A stretch of 15,940 nt of DNA from JAMXLO01 sp046732975 (GTDB lineage: Bacteria; Pseudomonadota; Alphaproteobacteria; Acetobacterales; Acetobacteraceae). Shown one piece after another: positions 5,283 through 13,290 of this stretch (the stretch's first letter is position 1; the number at the start of each line of letters is the position of its first letter). The notes beneath the pieces were generated by a model. It was not told the origin of the DNA and did no database searches. It saw only the letters and a program-made list of their open reading frames with translations. The position numbers and the translations under genes were made by a program. The DNA is taken from the NCBI GenBank assembly GCA_046732975.1, contig JBKPOG010000183.1, forward strand, positions 1 through 15,940, read 5' to 3'.

Positions 5283-6827
5283 CTATTCGCGCGTGAAGTC
5301 GTAGGCCTGCCCATCGTCGAATGAGAGGTGTAGGACATTCGGCTTGGCGTCGGCGTCAATCTGAAATTGCACGAACGCATTGGGTATTGGTCCAAGATTT
5401 TCGGCCACGGCGACGAACTTCCCCGCCGGCATGACTTGTGCCGTGAAAATGCTGCCGTTCCACGATGTCAGCTTCAGTTTCGCACCACTGGCAACCAAGG
5501 TCATCACCAAGCCCCCGTCATCGACCGATACTGTCGCCTCACCGACCCCGGGATGCCGATAGCGGCCGGCAAAGGGTGTGACCGGTGGGAAAGGCTGTGG
5601 GTTGGCAGGCGCAGCAAACTGTCTGACGGTTTTTTCAAAACCCGCCGTCGCAGCTTTGAAGACCTCGGCGACATAGTCGACCTTGGGATTGCCCAGGATA
5701 CGGTCCAGCACCCATCTGCCCAAGGCATCCGGCAGTCCAACGTTCACCTCATTGGTGAGCACCACGACACCGACATCTCTGTCCGGCAGCAGGCCGAAAT
5801 AGGAACCGAACGAGGTCGTCCCGCCGTTATGCCAGACGAGGGTCCCGTTGGGGGTCTGCTGCACCACCCAGCCCATCGCGTAAGAGGCCTTATCGGATAC
5901 GGCTATCTTGGGCGTGCGGGTCGCAATGATGTTCTCGGCGCTGACAATTCGCCGCCCTTCGAAGCTGCCGGTACCAAGCTGCAACCGAAGCCACCGTGAT
6001 GCGTCGTCCACGGTGGAGTTGATGTCACCGGCGCCATCAAAGTCGTAAGGGAAGATCTGGGTGAACGGAACCTCGACCGTTCCATTGGGTGTCCATCGAT
6101 AGCCGCTTGCATGATTGGGGGCAGCTTCGATGGCCGCCGCGGTGTACGAGGTCTCCCGCATGCCGAGTGGGTCGAGCAGCTCTTTTTGCAGCACCTCGTT
6201 CCATTCGTGCGCGCCGGCTGCCTTTGCTACGATCTGGCCAGCAAGAATGTGCGTTATATTGGTATAGGCGAAGGTCGAACGGAAGCTCGACACCGGCTCG
6301 ACATAGCGCAATGACCGGATCAGCGTCGTCCGGTCCAATCCTAGGATCCCGAGCGCATCATTGGCGTAAGGCGGCAGCCCTGAACGCTGCGCCAGAAGAT
6401 CGAACACGCGAAATTCGCGCGTGACCCAGGGATCTTTCAAACGAAAATCATCATCGAGATCGATGACGCGGTCGTTCCACTTGAATTTGCCGCGATCGAC
6501 CATCAAAGCCATCGTCGCCGACAAGAACCCTTTGGTGGCGGAGCCGATCTGAAAGACCGTGTGCAGATCGACGGCTGAACCGTCTGACTTTCGTCGGACG
6601 CCGAAACCCTTGCTGTAGACAAGTTTGTCGTTGGTGACAGCGCCGATGGCGAGGCCGGGTACGTCAAACTTCTGCATTCCTGCGGCAATGTAGCTTTCCG
6701 CCTCGGGTCGCAGGGCCTCGATTGCTGACTCGGTTTGGGTGTCCGCCGCCAACGCAGGGACGACAATCGTCAACGCCAGCGCGAGTGTGACGATGCCCTT
6801 CAGTTCAGATCGATGTCCGATGTGCAA
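5283..6827 (-). CDS. Exported serine hydrolase, class-C beta-lactamase / DD-peptidase fold
   Basis: 514 residues. A signal peptide (HIGHRSELKG, then IVTLALALTIVVPALAA) indicates export to the periplasm. The catalytic motifs of the penicillin-binding-protein-like family are all present: SxxK as Ser96-Ala-Thr-Lys99, YxN as Tyr188-Thr-Asn190, and the third box as His333-Asn-Gly-Gly. About residues 415-512 form a beta-rich C-terminal domain resembling DUF3471. Such proteins act as esterases, D-aminopeptidases, amidases or peptidoglycan hydrolases; true beta-lactamase activity is not implied. The start is a TTG at 6827, the only usable codon before the signal peptide, since an in-frame stop lies a few codons upstream. 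It follows the aminotransferase by 8 bases, so both are probably on one transcript, which suggests it could supply an amine or amino acid. Confidence 0.85.
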   Translation of the reverse strand: MHIGHRSELKGIVTLALALTIVVPALAADTQTESAIEALRPEAESYIAAGMQKFDVPGLAIGAVTNDKLVYSKGFGVRRKSDGSAVDLHTVFQIGSATKGFLSATMALMVDRGKFKWNDRVIDLDDDFRLKDPWVTREFRVFDLLAQRSGLPPYANDALGILGLDRTTLIRSLRYVEPVSSFRSTFAYTNITHILAGQIVAKAAGAHEWNEVLQKELLDPLGMRETSYTAAAIEAAPNHASGYRWTPNGTVEVPFTQIFPYDFDGAGDINSTVDDASRWLRLQLGTGSFEGRRIVSAENIIATRTPKIAVSDKASYAMGWVVQQTPNGTLVWHNGGTTSFGSYFGLLPDRDVGVVVLTNEVNVGLPDALGRWVLDRILGNPKVDYVAEVFKAATAGFEKTVRQFAAPANPQPFPPVTPFAGRYRHPGVGEATVSVDDGGLVMTLVASGAKLKLTSWNGSIFTAQVMPAGKFVAVAENLGPIPNAFVQFQIDADAKPNVLHLSFDDGQAYDFTRE

Positions 6828-6835
6828 CGCCGAAA

Positions 6836-8227
6836 CTAGTTAAACAGCTCGCCTTCCTGCTTCAGCATGCGGATCGCCTCTCGAAACGCGGTCGTGGTGT
6901 TCGCCACGTCGTCCTCGGTGTGCGTGCAGGACAGCAGCCCACCGCCGCGCGGATTGAGATCGACACCATTGATCAGCATCGCCAGGCGGAGCTTGTTGAT
7001 CAGCTCCTTGGGCTGGTTCTTCATGTCCTCGAGCGGGATCTTCGTTGGATCGAAGCTGTGCGGTTCGATGCCGGCAATCCCGCTCGGGTTAACGAACAGG
7101 TGAAAGCCTGAGAACGTGCCGTACACCGCCCATGGCACGCGCGCCTCCGCCAGCACATCGTTCAGTTTCTTGCGCAGTTCGGCCGCTGCCGCGGAGGCAT
7201 CGTCCGAAGCATTGGTTTGTGCGATCACCGTCAGCGCGGCGGTGCCGGCGGCTGCGGAGATGGGATTGGCGTTGAACGTGCCCGGATGGGAGATCTTCTC
7301 CCGACCAGTGCGCGCGGAGACCTGGAAATCTAACAGGTCCAGGACGTCCTTGCGACCGCAGATGCAGGCGCCCGGCAGTCCGCCGGCGACGATCTTTGCC
7401 AGGCTCGACAGATCCGGTCGCACGTTGAACGCCATCTGCGCGCCACCCTTGGTGGCACGGAAGCCGGTGACCACTTCGTCGAAGATCAGCAATGCTCCAT
7501 ACTGCGTGCAAAGACGACGCAATTCGCGGGCAAATTCTGCCCCGAGCGGCACTTGCCCGAATGACGAGCCGGTTGGCTCATAGATCACGCCGCAGATATC
7601 TGGATCGTTGGCGAATGCGGCACGCACACCTTCGACATCGCCGGGATTCAGCAGGATCGACTTCTCCGCCACACCCGGCAACACGCCAGGGGTGGGCGAA
7701 CCATCGAAGTGATTGGTGTAGCCGCTCGCCATCTGATCATGCCAGCCATGGAAGTGGCCCTTGAACCGCAACAGCGTCTGCTTGCCGGTGAAGGCGCGCG
7801 CGAGGCGCACCGCCATCAGCGTCGCCTCAGTGCCCGAGGAGGTGAAGCGGATACGCTCGGCCGACGGGACAAGACGCTGGATCGCCTTTGCCCACTGCAC
7901 CTCACGTGGATGAGACGCGCCGAACTGGGTGCCCTCATCCAGTGCCTGACGCACCGCCTCGGTCACCACGGGGTGATGGTGGCCCAGCAGCAATGCACCG
8001 TGACCGCCGAAATAGTCGACGTAGCGATTCCCATCGACGTCCCATTTGTGCGGGCCTTGAGCGCGTTCGATGAACACGCAATACGGATCGACATTCCGCG
8101 CATCATGTGTGATGCCGCTTGGGAACAGCTCGCCCGCCTCCTTCGCCAGATCGGCCGACCCGCGGGTGCGCTCGCGATAGGCTGAAATGATGCGGGAATT
8201 GCTCAGTTCAGCGACGACATCGTTCAT
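6836..8227 (-). CDS. Class III aminotransferase, glutamate-1-semialdehyde aminomutase-like
   Basis: 463-residue PLP enzyme of fold type I. Key residues: SSGTEATLMAVRLARAF (130-146) for cofactor phosphate, the HGWHD loop (160-164), IFDEVVTGFR (248-257) with Asp250 for the pyridine nitrogen, and SLAKIVAGGLPG (275-286) with Lys278 as the Schiff-base lysine. The ATG at 8227 is preceded by GAGG; the open frame extends far upstream to 9052, but that part is antisense to the amidohydrolase and is not coding. Alphaproteobacteria normally make 5-aminolevulinate by the Shemin (ALAS) route, so this is probably not a haem enzyme. Relatives include beta-amino-acid aminotransferases. It is divergent from the amidohydrolase operon across 72 bases and followed by the serine hydrolase, so it is likely catabolic. 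The amino donor is not known. Confidence 0.87.
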   Translation of the reverse strand: MNDVVAELSNSRIISAYRERTRGSADLAKEAGELFPSGITHDARNVDPYCVFIERAQGPHKWDVDGNRYVDYFGGHGALLLGHHHPVVTEAVRQALDEGTQFGASHPREVQWAKAIQRLVPSAERIRFTSSGTEATLMAVRLARAFTGKQTLLRFKGHFHGWHDQMASGYTNHFDGSPTPGVLPGVAEKSILLNPGDVEGVRAAFANDPDICGVIYEPTGSSFGQVPLGAEFARELRRLCTQYGALLIFDEVVTGFRATKGGAQMAFNVRPDLSSLAKIVAGGLPGACICGRKDVLDLLDFQVSARTGREKISHPGTFNANPISAAAGTAALTVIAQTNASDDASAAAAELRKKLNDVLAEARVPWAVYGTFSGFHLFVNPSGIAGIEPHSFDPTKIPLEDMKNQPKELINKLRLAMLINGVDLNPRGGGLLSCTHTEDDVANTTTAFREAIRMLKQEGELFN

Positions 8228-8299
8228 GACCGGGCCTCGCCATCGGTGGTTGTTGCCATCTTGCCGCGATGTGGCACGCTTGGCGAGAGGGAGAGCCGC

Positions 8300-9427
8300 A
8301 TGTTCGATCTGGTGCTGAAGGGTGGGCGTGTCATCGATCCGGCACAGGGAGTGGACGCGCCACTGGATGTGGCGTTTGCCGACGGGAAGGTGGCCGAGTT
8401 CGGGCCGGATCTGCCAGGTGGCAAGCAGACGCGAGATGTGTCGGGGTCGATGGTGGTACCGGGGCTGATCGACCTGCACACACATGTCTATTGGGGCGGC
8501 ACGTCTCTCGGCGTCGATCCGGACGCCTATGCGAGGTCCAGCGGGTTGACCACGCTGATCGATGCAGGCTCTGCCGGCCCGGGCAACCTGAAAGGTTTCC
8601 GCCGCCATGTCATCGAGCGCTCCGAGGTGCGCATCCTGCCATTTCTCAACATCTCTTTCGCCGGCATCTTTGCGCTCTCGAAGGAGATCAATGTCGGCGA
8701 ATGTCGCGACCTGACGCTGCTCAATCCACGTGTCTGCCTGAATGTGGCGAAAGCCGAGGCCGATCTTGTTGTCGGCATCAAGGTGCGGATCGGCAGCAAT
8801 GCCTCGGGCGATTCCGGAATTGCGCCGATGGAGATGGCACTGGAAGTGGCGGAGCATGCCGATCTGCCGCTGATGACCCATCTGGATGCGCCGCCGCCAT
8901 ATCGCTCCGATGTCATGCCGCGGCTGCGCAAGGGCGACATCCTGACCCACTGCTTCCGTCCCTTTCCCAACACGCCGGTGGCACCGGGTGGCGCCGTGCG
9001 CGAGGACGTTCTGGCAGCACGCGAACGCGGGGTGATCTTCGACATCGGCCATGGCAAGGGCTCGTTCGGCTACGAAACGGCGATGGCGATGCTGAAGCAG
9101 GGCTTCCTGCCGGACGTGATCTCATCCGATATACACGTGGTGTCGATCGAAGGGCCGGCCTATGACCTGCTGACGACGATGTCGAAGTTCCTGGTTCTCG
9201 GCGTTCCCTTGGTGGAGGTAATACGTGCCAGCACGATCAATCCGGCGCGCGCAGTGCGGCTGCAAGACCGGGGGACACTGCGTCCTGGCTTGCTTGGCGA
9301 TGCCACTGTCCTGACACTGGAGAACGGGCGTTTCGTATTCGAGGATGTTGTTGGCGAGAAGCTATATGCGGAGCAACGTCTGGCCTGTCATGGCATCGTT
9401 CTCGGCGGCCGCTGGTGGCACGGCTGA
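8300..9427 (+). CDS. Amidohydrolase-superfamily metallohydrolase (deacetylase/cyclic amidase type)
   Basis: 375-residue TIM-barrel enzyme with a binuclear metal site. Visible ligands are His60 and His62 (GLIDLHTHVYWG), a probable carboxylated Lys161 (GIKVRIG), His194 (MTHLD), His217 (LTHCF) and Asp277 (SSDIH). The N-terminal beta domain (LVLKGGRVIDPAQG) and C-terminal return (GTLRPGLLGDATVLTLENG) are typical of dihydroorotase/hydantoinase relatives and of the amidohydrolase/deacetylase (AHA_3915/EF_0837-like) subgroup. It should hydrolyse an amide, lactam or cyclic imide bond in the cytoplasm. The ATG at 8300 is preceded by AGAGGGAG (8286-8293). It is the first gene of the rightward operon; gluconokinase begins 6 bases later. 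The true substrate is unknown. Confidence 0.86.
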   Translation: MFDLVLKGGRVIDPAQGVDAPLDVAFADGKVAEFGPDLPGGKQTRDVSGSMVVPGLIDLHTHVYWGGTSLGVDPDAYARSSGLTTLIDAGSAGPGNLKGFRRHVIERSEVRILPFLNISFAGIFALSKEINVGECRDLTLLNPRVCLNVAKAEADLVVGIKVRIGSNASGDSGIAPMEMALEVAEHADLPLMTHLDAPPPYRSDVMPRLRKGDILTHCFRPFPNTPVAPGGAVREDVLAARERGVIFDIGHGKGSFGYETAMAMLKQGFLPDVISSDIHVVSIEGPAYDLLTTMSKFLVLGVPLVEVIRASTINPARAVRLQDRGTLRPGLLGDATVLTLENGRFVFEDVVGEKLYAEQRLACHGIVLGGRWWHG

Positions 9428-9433
9428 CGCGCA

Positions 9434-9937
9434 ATGATCGCCGTCATGATGGGCGTGTCGGGCAGTGGCAAGACCACGGTCGCGCGTGGCGTTGCCGAAC
9501 GGCAGGGTTGGGTCTTACTGGAAGGTGACGCGTTTCATCCGTCGGCCAATGTTGCGAAGATGCACGCCGGCGTGCCGCTCACCGATGAGGATCGGTGGCC
9601 CTGGCTGCAGGCGATCGCGCACGAGATCGACACACTAAGAGGCCAGGGCAAGAGCGCGGTGGTGGCGTGCTCAGCACTCAGGCGTGCCTATCGCGACGTT
9701 CTGATTGGCGGCCGCCCAGACGTTGTCCTGGTGTATCTGCAAGGCTCGCAGGCGCTGATCGCCGAGAGGCTGGCAGTAAGAAAGAACCACTTCATGCCGC
9801 CAGCGCTGCTGGCCAGCCAGTTCGCGACGCTGGAAGAGCCCGGCCAGGACGAACATCCGATCGTGGTATCGATTGCGCAGCCACCCGATGTGATCGTCGA
9901 TGACATTATGCGCAGACTGGAGGAGCGGGGAGCATGA
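9434..9937 (+). CDS. gntK: Gluconokinase
   Basis: 167 residues, the usual size for the short GntK/IdnK gluconokinases, which phosphorylate D-gluconate to 6-phosphogluconate with ATP. The P-loop is GVSGSGKT (residues 7-14), followed by LLEGDAFHPSANVAKMHAG with the family's typical G-D-x-x-H-P segment, then GVPLTDEDRWPWL and VVACSALRRAYRD, all standard for the family. It starts 6 bases after the amidohydrolase stop without a strong ribosome-binding site, and its last four bases (ATGA) overlap the start of the dehydrogenase gene, so translation of the three genes is coupled. In context its substrate may be an aldonate released by the SMP-30 lactonase downstream. Other aldonates are possible. Confidence 0.9.
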   Translation: MIAVMMGVSGSGKTTVARGVAERQGWVLLEGDAFHPSANVAKMHAGVPLTDEDRWPWLQAIAHEIDTLRGQGKSAVVACSALRRAYRDVLIGGRPDVVLVYLQGSQALIAERLAVRKNHFMPPALLASQFATLEEPGQDEHPIVVSIAQPPDVIVDDIMRRLEERGA

Positions 9938-10704
9938 GCGGTGAATTTGCCATTTACCCGAGCCTGCGCGATCGCGTCGTGTTCATCACCGGTGGAGCAA
10001 GCGGCATTGGCGCGGAGCACGTGGCGCAGTTTGCCGCGCAGGGTGCGAGGGTGGCATTCGTCGACATCGCCGATGATGCGGCACAGGCTCTCGTCAGCAA
10101 GGTCGAGGCGGCGGGTCACCCGACACCGCTCTATCGTCACTGCGACCTGAAGGACATTGCCGCGCTGCAGGCGGCAATTGCGAACGTGCGGCGCACGCTC
10201 GGACCGATCACAGTGCTGGTCAATAACGCGGCGAACGATCAGCGCCACCGGTTCGAAGACGTGACGGTCGATTACTGGGATGAGCGCCTGGCAACCAACC
10301 TGCGGCACCAGTTCTTCGCCATTCAGGCTGTCGCGCCGATGATGCGGGCCGCTGGCGGCGGCTCGATCATCAACTTCGGTTCGGTGAGTTGGCATTCGCT
10401 GCAAGGTGGCATGCCGGCCTACACCACCGCAAAGGCGGCTGTAGAGGGACTGACGCGCGGCATGGCGCGCGATCTCGGGCCCGATAAGATACGCGTCAAC
10501 ACCGTCATCCCCGGTTGGATTATGACTGAGCGGCAAATCTCGCTGTGGCTGACGCCAGAGGGCGAGCGGAACTTGATGCAGGTGCAGTGCCTGAAGGAGA
10601 AGCTGGTGCCGGCGGATGTGACGCGGATGGTGCTCTGGCTGGCGTCCGACGACAGTCGTATGTCCACCGCGCAACTTTGGGTGGTTGACGCCGGCCGGAT
10701 GTGA
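9934..10704 (+). CDS. SDR-family aldose 1-dehydrogenase, XylB-like
   Basis: 256-residue short-chain dehydrogenase. Cofactor motif TGGASGIG (19-26) and Asp44 at the end of strand 2 (FVDIADD) point to NAD(H). The tetrad is Asn122 (TNLRHQ), Ser150 (NFGSVSW), Tyr163 and Lys167 (YTTAK). The sequence resembles Caulobacter D-xylose dehydrogenase XylB, which I remember having AIYPSL near the start, N-D-x-R-H before DVT-x-x-YWDERL, and INFGS-x-SWH. Such enzymes oxidise an aldose at C1 to the lactone. Xylose, arabinose, glucose or galactose cannot be separated here. ATGA overlap with gntK shows coupled translation. The lactonase two genes later supports an oxidative sugar route. Confidence 0.85.
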   Translation: MSGEFAIYPSLRDRVVFITGGASGIGAEHVAQFAAQGARVAFVDIADDAAQALVSKVEAAGHPTPLYRHCDLKDIAALQAAIANVRRTLGPITVLVNNAANDQRHRFEDVTVDYWDERLATNLRHQFFAIQAVAPMMRAAGGGSIINFGSVSWHSLQGGMPAYTTAKAAVEGLTRGMARDLGPDKIRVNTVIPGWIMTERQISLWLTPEGERNLMQVQCLKEKLVPADVTRMVLWLASDDSRMSTAQLWVVDAGRM

Positions 10705-10722
10705 AGCTTGACGGACCCGGTC

Positions 10723-11037
10723 ATGACACGCGACGAATTCTGGCTGCGCTATCTGCGCGCGCATCACAGCGCCGGCACAAGGGCGCTGCATTACCTGGGT
10801 AGCCTGCTCGCGGTTGGCTCTCTGTTGCTTGCGATCGTTATGTTCGACTGGCGTTGGCTGATCGCTGCGCCAGTGATCGGCTATGGCTTGGCCTGGATTG
10901 CCCATCTGGCGATTGAACGCAATCGGCCGGAAACGTTCGGTCACCCGTTGTGGTCGCTGGTCAGCGACTACCGAATGCTACTGCTTGCACTCAGTTTCCG
11001 GCTTGAGCCTCATCTGCGGCGCGCCGGTTTGCGATAA
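10723..11037 (+). CDS. DUF962 / Mpo1-like membrane protein
   Basis: 104 residues from the ATG at 10723 (an in-frame TTG at 10708 would add five). It shows the DUF962 pattern: EFWLRYLRAHHSAGTRALHY, two hydrophobic segments (about 30-45 and 47-60), then the conserved C-terminal block AHLAIERNRPETFGHPLWSL with SDYRML. In yeast Mpo1, a member of this family, the conserved histidines bind iron and the enzyme oxidatively removes one carbon from 2-hydroxy fatty acids. The bacterial role is not known. It sits between the dehydrogenase and the lactonase, 18 bases after the former and 21 before the latter, so it is part of the operon. Why such a protein is in a sugar-oxidation operon is unclear. Confidence 0.85.
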   Translation: MTRDEFWLRYLRAHHSAGTRALHYLGSLLAVGSLLLAIVMFDWRWLIAAPVIGYGLAWIAHLAIERNRPETFGHPLWSLVSDYRMLLLALSFRLEPHLRRAGLR

Positions 11038-11058
11038 CTTTACCAGAGGGGAGAAAAG

Positions 11059-11997
11059 ATGATGTGGGAGCCGAACCAACGGTATCCGGATCCAGCGGTG
11101 CAGGTGCTCGATCCAAGCTTCAACAAGTATCGCCTGCCGCTTGCATCCGTGGAACGCCTGTACACCGGATGCCGCTGGTCGGAAGGCCCGGTGTATTTCG
11201 GCGATGGCCGGTACGTACTGTGGAGTGACATACCCAACGACCGCATCCTGAAATGGGAGGAGGAAACAGGCGCGGTCAGCGTCTATCGCAAGTCCTCGAA
11301 CAACGCCAATGGCAACACGCGCGATCGGCAGGGGCGGCTGGTTACCTGCGAACATCGCGGCCGCCGCGTGATCCGCACCGAGTATGACGGCGCGATAACC
11401 GTGCTGGCTGACAGCTATCAGGGCAAGAGGCTCAATTCACCGAATGACGTGGTGGTGAAGTCCGACGGCTCCGTCTGGTTCACCGATCCGACCTTCGGGC
11501 TGCTGGGCTATTACGAGGGCGAGAAACTCGAACCCGAACTGCCCGCCAATGTCTATCGCATCGATGGCCGGACGGGCGCCATCACCATGGTTGCGGACGA
11601 CGTGCAGGGGCCGAACGGGTTGGCGTTCTCACCGGATGAATCGAAGCTGTATGTCGTGGAATCGCGAGCTATGCCAACGCGCAAACTGCGGGTGTTCGAC
11701 GTGCGCGGCGAAGCGCTCGGCGCCAGCAGGATGTTCCTCGACGCCGGTCCGGGGACGCCGGATGGCTTCCGTGTCGATATCGACGGCAATCTTTGGTGCG
11801 GCTGGGGCATGGGCGAAGCCGAACTGGACGGCGTGCGCATTTTCAACCCGTCGGGCGAACCAATCGGGCATATTTCGCTGCCGGAGCGCAGTGCCAATCT
11901 GTGCTTCGGCGGACGCTGGCGCAATCGACTGTTCATGGCCGCAAGCCACGGCCTCTATGCACTGTATGTGAATACCCAGGGTGCGCCTGGTGGCTGA
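11059..11997 (+). CDS. SMP-30/gluconolactonase-family lactonase
   Basis: 312-residue six-bladed beta-propeller. Metal and catalytic residues align with SMP-30 (Glu18, Asn103, Asn154, Asp204 in human): Glu42 in WSEGPVYF, Asn129 in NSPNDVVV, Asn186 in GPNGLAFS, and Asp235 in GTPDGFRVDIDGNLW. It should hydrolyse a sugar lactone to the aldonic acid, the step after the upstream dehydrogenase and before the kinase. There is no signal peptide, so it acts in the cytoplasm. A good ribosome-binding site (AGAGGGGAG) lies just upstream; ATG at 11059 or 11062 are both possible. It ends 9 bases before the permease. The exact lactone is not determined; XylC-type (xylono- or arabinonolactone) and gluconolactone are the main candidates. 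Confidence 0.88.
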   Translation: MMWEPNQRYPDPAVQVLDPSFNKYRLPLASVERLYTGCRWSEGPVYFGDGRYVLWSDIPNDRILKWEEETGAVSVYRKSSNNANGNTRDRQGRLVTCEHRGRRVIRTEYDGAITVLADSYQGKRLNSPNDVVVKSDGSVWFTDPTFGLLGYYEGEKLEPELPANVYRIDGRTGAITMVADDVQGPNGLAFSPDESKLYVVESRAMPTRKLRVFDVRGEALGASRMFLDAGPGTPDGFRVDIDGNLWCGWGMGEAELDGVRIFNPSGEPIGHISLPERSANLCFGGRWRNRLFMAASHGLYALYVNTQGAPGG

Positions 11998-12006
11998 CGC
12001 GGAGAT

Positions 12007-13284
12007 ATGTTCGACCTGCGGGCGCATGCCACTTCGGTTCGCACCGAGATCCTGGCGGGCTGCACCACTTATCTGACGATGGCATATATTGTGGTGGTCA
12101 ACCCGCTGATCCTGGCGACTGCCGGGATCGACCACGGCGCCGCGTTCGTCGCGACATGCATCGCCGCCGCGATCGGTTCGGCGATGATGGGGTTGATGGC
12201 CAATCTGCCGCTGGCGCTGGCGCCAGGGATGGGGCTGAACGCCTACTTCACCTATACGGTCGTGAAGGGCATGGGCATCTCCTGGCAGGTGGCTTTGGGT
12301 GCCGTTTTCCTGTCCGGCGTGCTGTTCCTGATCGTCAGTCTGCTGCGTGTCCGCGAGTGGCTGGTCAACGCAATTCCGATGTCGCTGAAACTCGGCATCG
12401 GCACCGGGATTGGGCTGTTTCTCGGCCTTATCGGACTGCACGAGATGGGGCTGGTGACCGGCAATCCGGAGACACTGGTCACCTTGGGCCCTCTCGGCGC
12501 GCCGGCCACGCTGCTGTCTTGTGCGGGCTTCCTGATCATCGCGGGACTGACGGCGCGCGGCCTGCCGGGCGCCATCCTGATCGGAATCCTGCTGACCGCC
12601 GCCGTTGGCCTGCCACTCGGACTGACTGAATTTCGCGGCGTAATTTCCACACCGCCTTCACTTGCGCCGACCTTCCTCAAGCTCGATATCGCCGGCGCAT
12701 TGTCGCTTGGTGTCACGACCGTCGTATTGACGTTCTTTCTGGTCGACATCCTGGACAATGCGGGCACTTTGATCGCCACCACCCAACGAGCCGGCCTGAT
12801 GCGCCCGGACGGCACCATTGTGCGGTTACGCGAGGCGCTGCTGGCAGACAGCGGTGGCGCAATCATCGGCGCGTTACTCGGCACCAGCACGGCCACCAGC
12901 TACGTTGAGAGCGCGGCAGGCATCCAGACCGGCGGCCGCACCGGACTGACTGCCGTGACCGTCGCAGTACTGTTCGTGCTGACCTTGTTGTTCGCGCCGA
13001 TCGCCACCGCCATCCCTGCCTTCGCCACAGCTCCAGCGTTGCTCTTTGTCGCTTGCCTGATGGCTCGCAGCTTACGCGACGTCGACTGGGATGATGCGAC
13101 CGAATACGTGCCCGCCATGGTGGTCGCGGTCGGCATCCCGTTCACGTTCTCCATCGCGGCAGGCATAGGCCTGGGCTTTATTGTCTATGTCGTGGTGAAG
13201 GCGGCAGGGGCGGGCGTCGGATCGATCGCCGGTGCCGTGTGGCTTATCGCTGGCTTATCATTGCTGCGTTTCGTGTTGGAGTAG
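12007..13284 (+). CDS. NCS2-family permease, AzgA type (purine/nucleobase-like)
   Basis: 425 residues with about 12-14 predicted hydrophobic segments. Signatures of the AzgA (adenine/guanine/hypoxanthine) branch: VRTEILAGCTTYLTMAYI (11-28) and VNPLIL, LAPGMGLNAYFTY (71-83), VDILDNAGTLIATTQRAGL (246-264) and SYVESAAGIQTGGRTGLTAV (298-317). It should import a nucleobase-like or other cyclic compound with protons. The DILDNAGTL segment has Asn where many AzgA proteins have Thr (FDTAGTL), which may shift specificity. It is embedded between a sugar lactonase and an FAD oxidoreductase and not beside purine genes, so the natural substrate may not be a purine. The GGAG at 12001-12004 is only two bases from the ATG. 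Confidence 0.88.
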   Translation: MFDLRAHATSVRTEILAGCTTYLTMAYIVVVNPLILATAGIDHGAAFVATCIAAAIGSAMMGLMANLPLALAPGMGLNAYFTYTVVKGMGISWQVALGAVFLSGVLFLIVSLLRVREWLVNAIPMSLKLGIGTGIGLFLGLIGLHEMGLVTGNPETLVTLGPLGAPATLLSCAGFLIIAGLTARGLPGAILIGILLTAAVGLPLGLTEFRGVISTPPSLAPTFLKLDIAGALSLGVTTVVLTFFLVDILDNAGTLIATTQRAGLMRPDGTIVRLREALLADSGGAIIGALLGTSTATSYVESAAGIQTGGRTGLTAVTVAVLFVLTLLFAPIATAIPAFATAPALLFVACLMARSLRDVDWDDATEYVPAMVVAVGIPFTFSIAAGIGLGFIVYVVVKAAGAGVGSIAGAVWLIAGLSLLRFVLE

Positions 13285-13290
13285 TTGACG

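Noticed and set aside
8268..8285. TGGCAC in the divergent intergenic region as a sigma-54 promoter
   Set aside because: The second element (TTGC at the right spacing) is missing.
8228..9052. 275-residue N-terminal extension of the aminotransferase reading frame
   Set aside because: It is exactly antisense to the amidohydrolase, which has complete motifs, and the true aminotransferase N-terminus begins at the ATG at 8227.
9688..10944. Long minus-strand open frame (418 codons)
   Set aside because: It is the antisense shadow of gntK, the SDR and DUF962 genes; the translation is His/Arg/Gln-rich with no domain, typical of high-GC antisense frames.
11629..12441. Minus-strand open frame opposite the lactonase/permease junction
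   Set aside because: It crosses two well-supported genes and has low-complexity composition without motifs.
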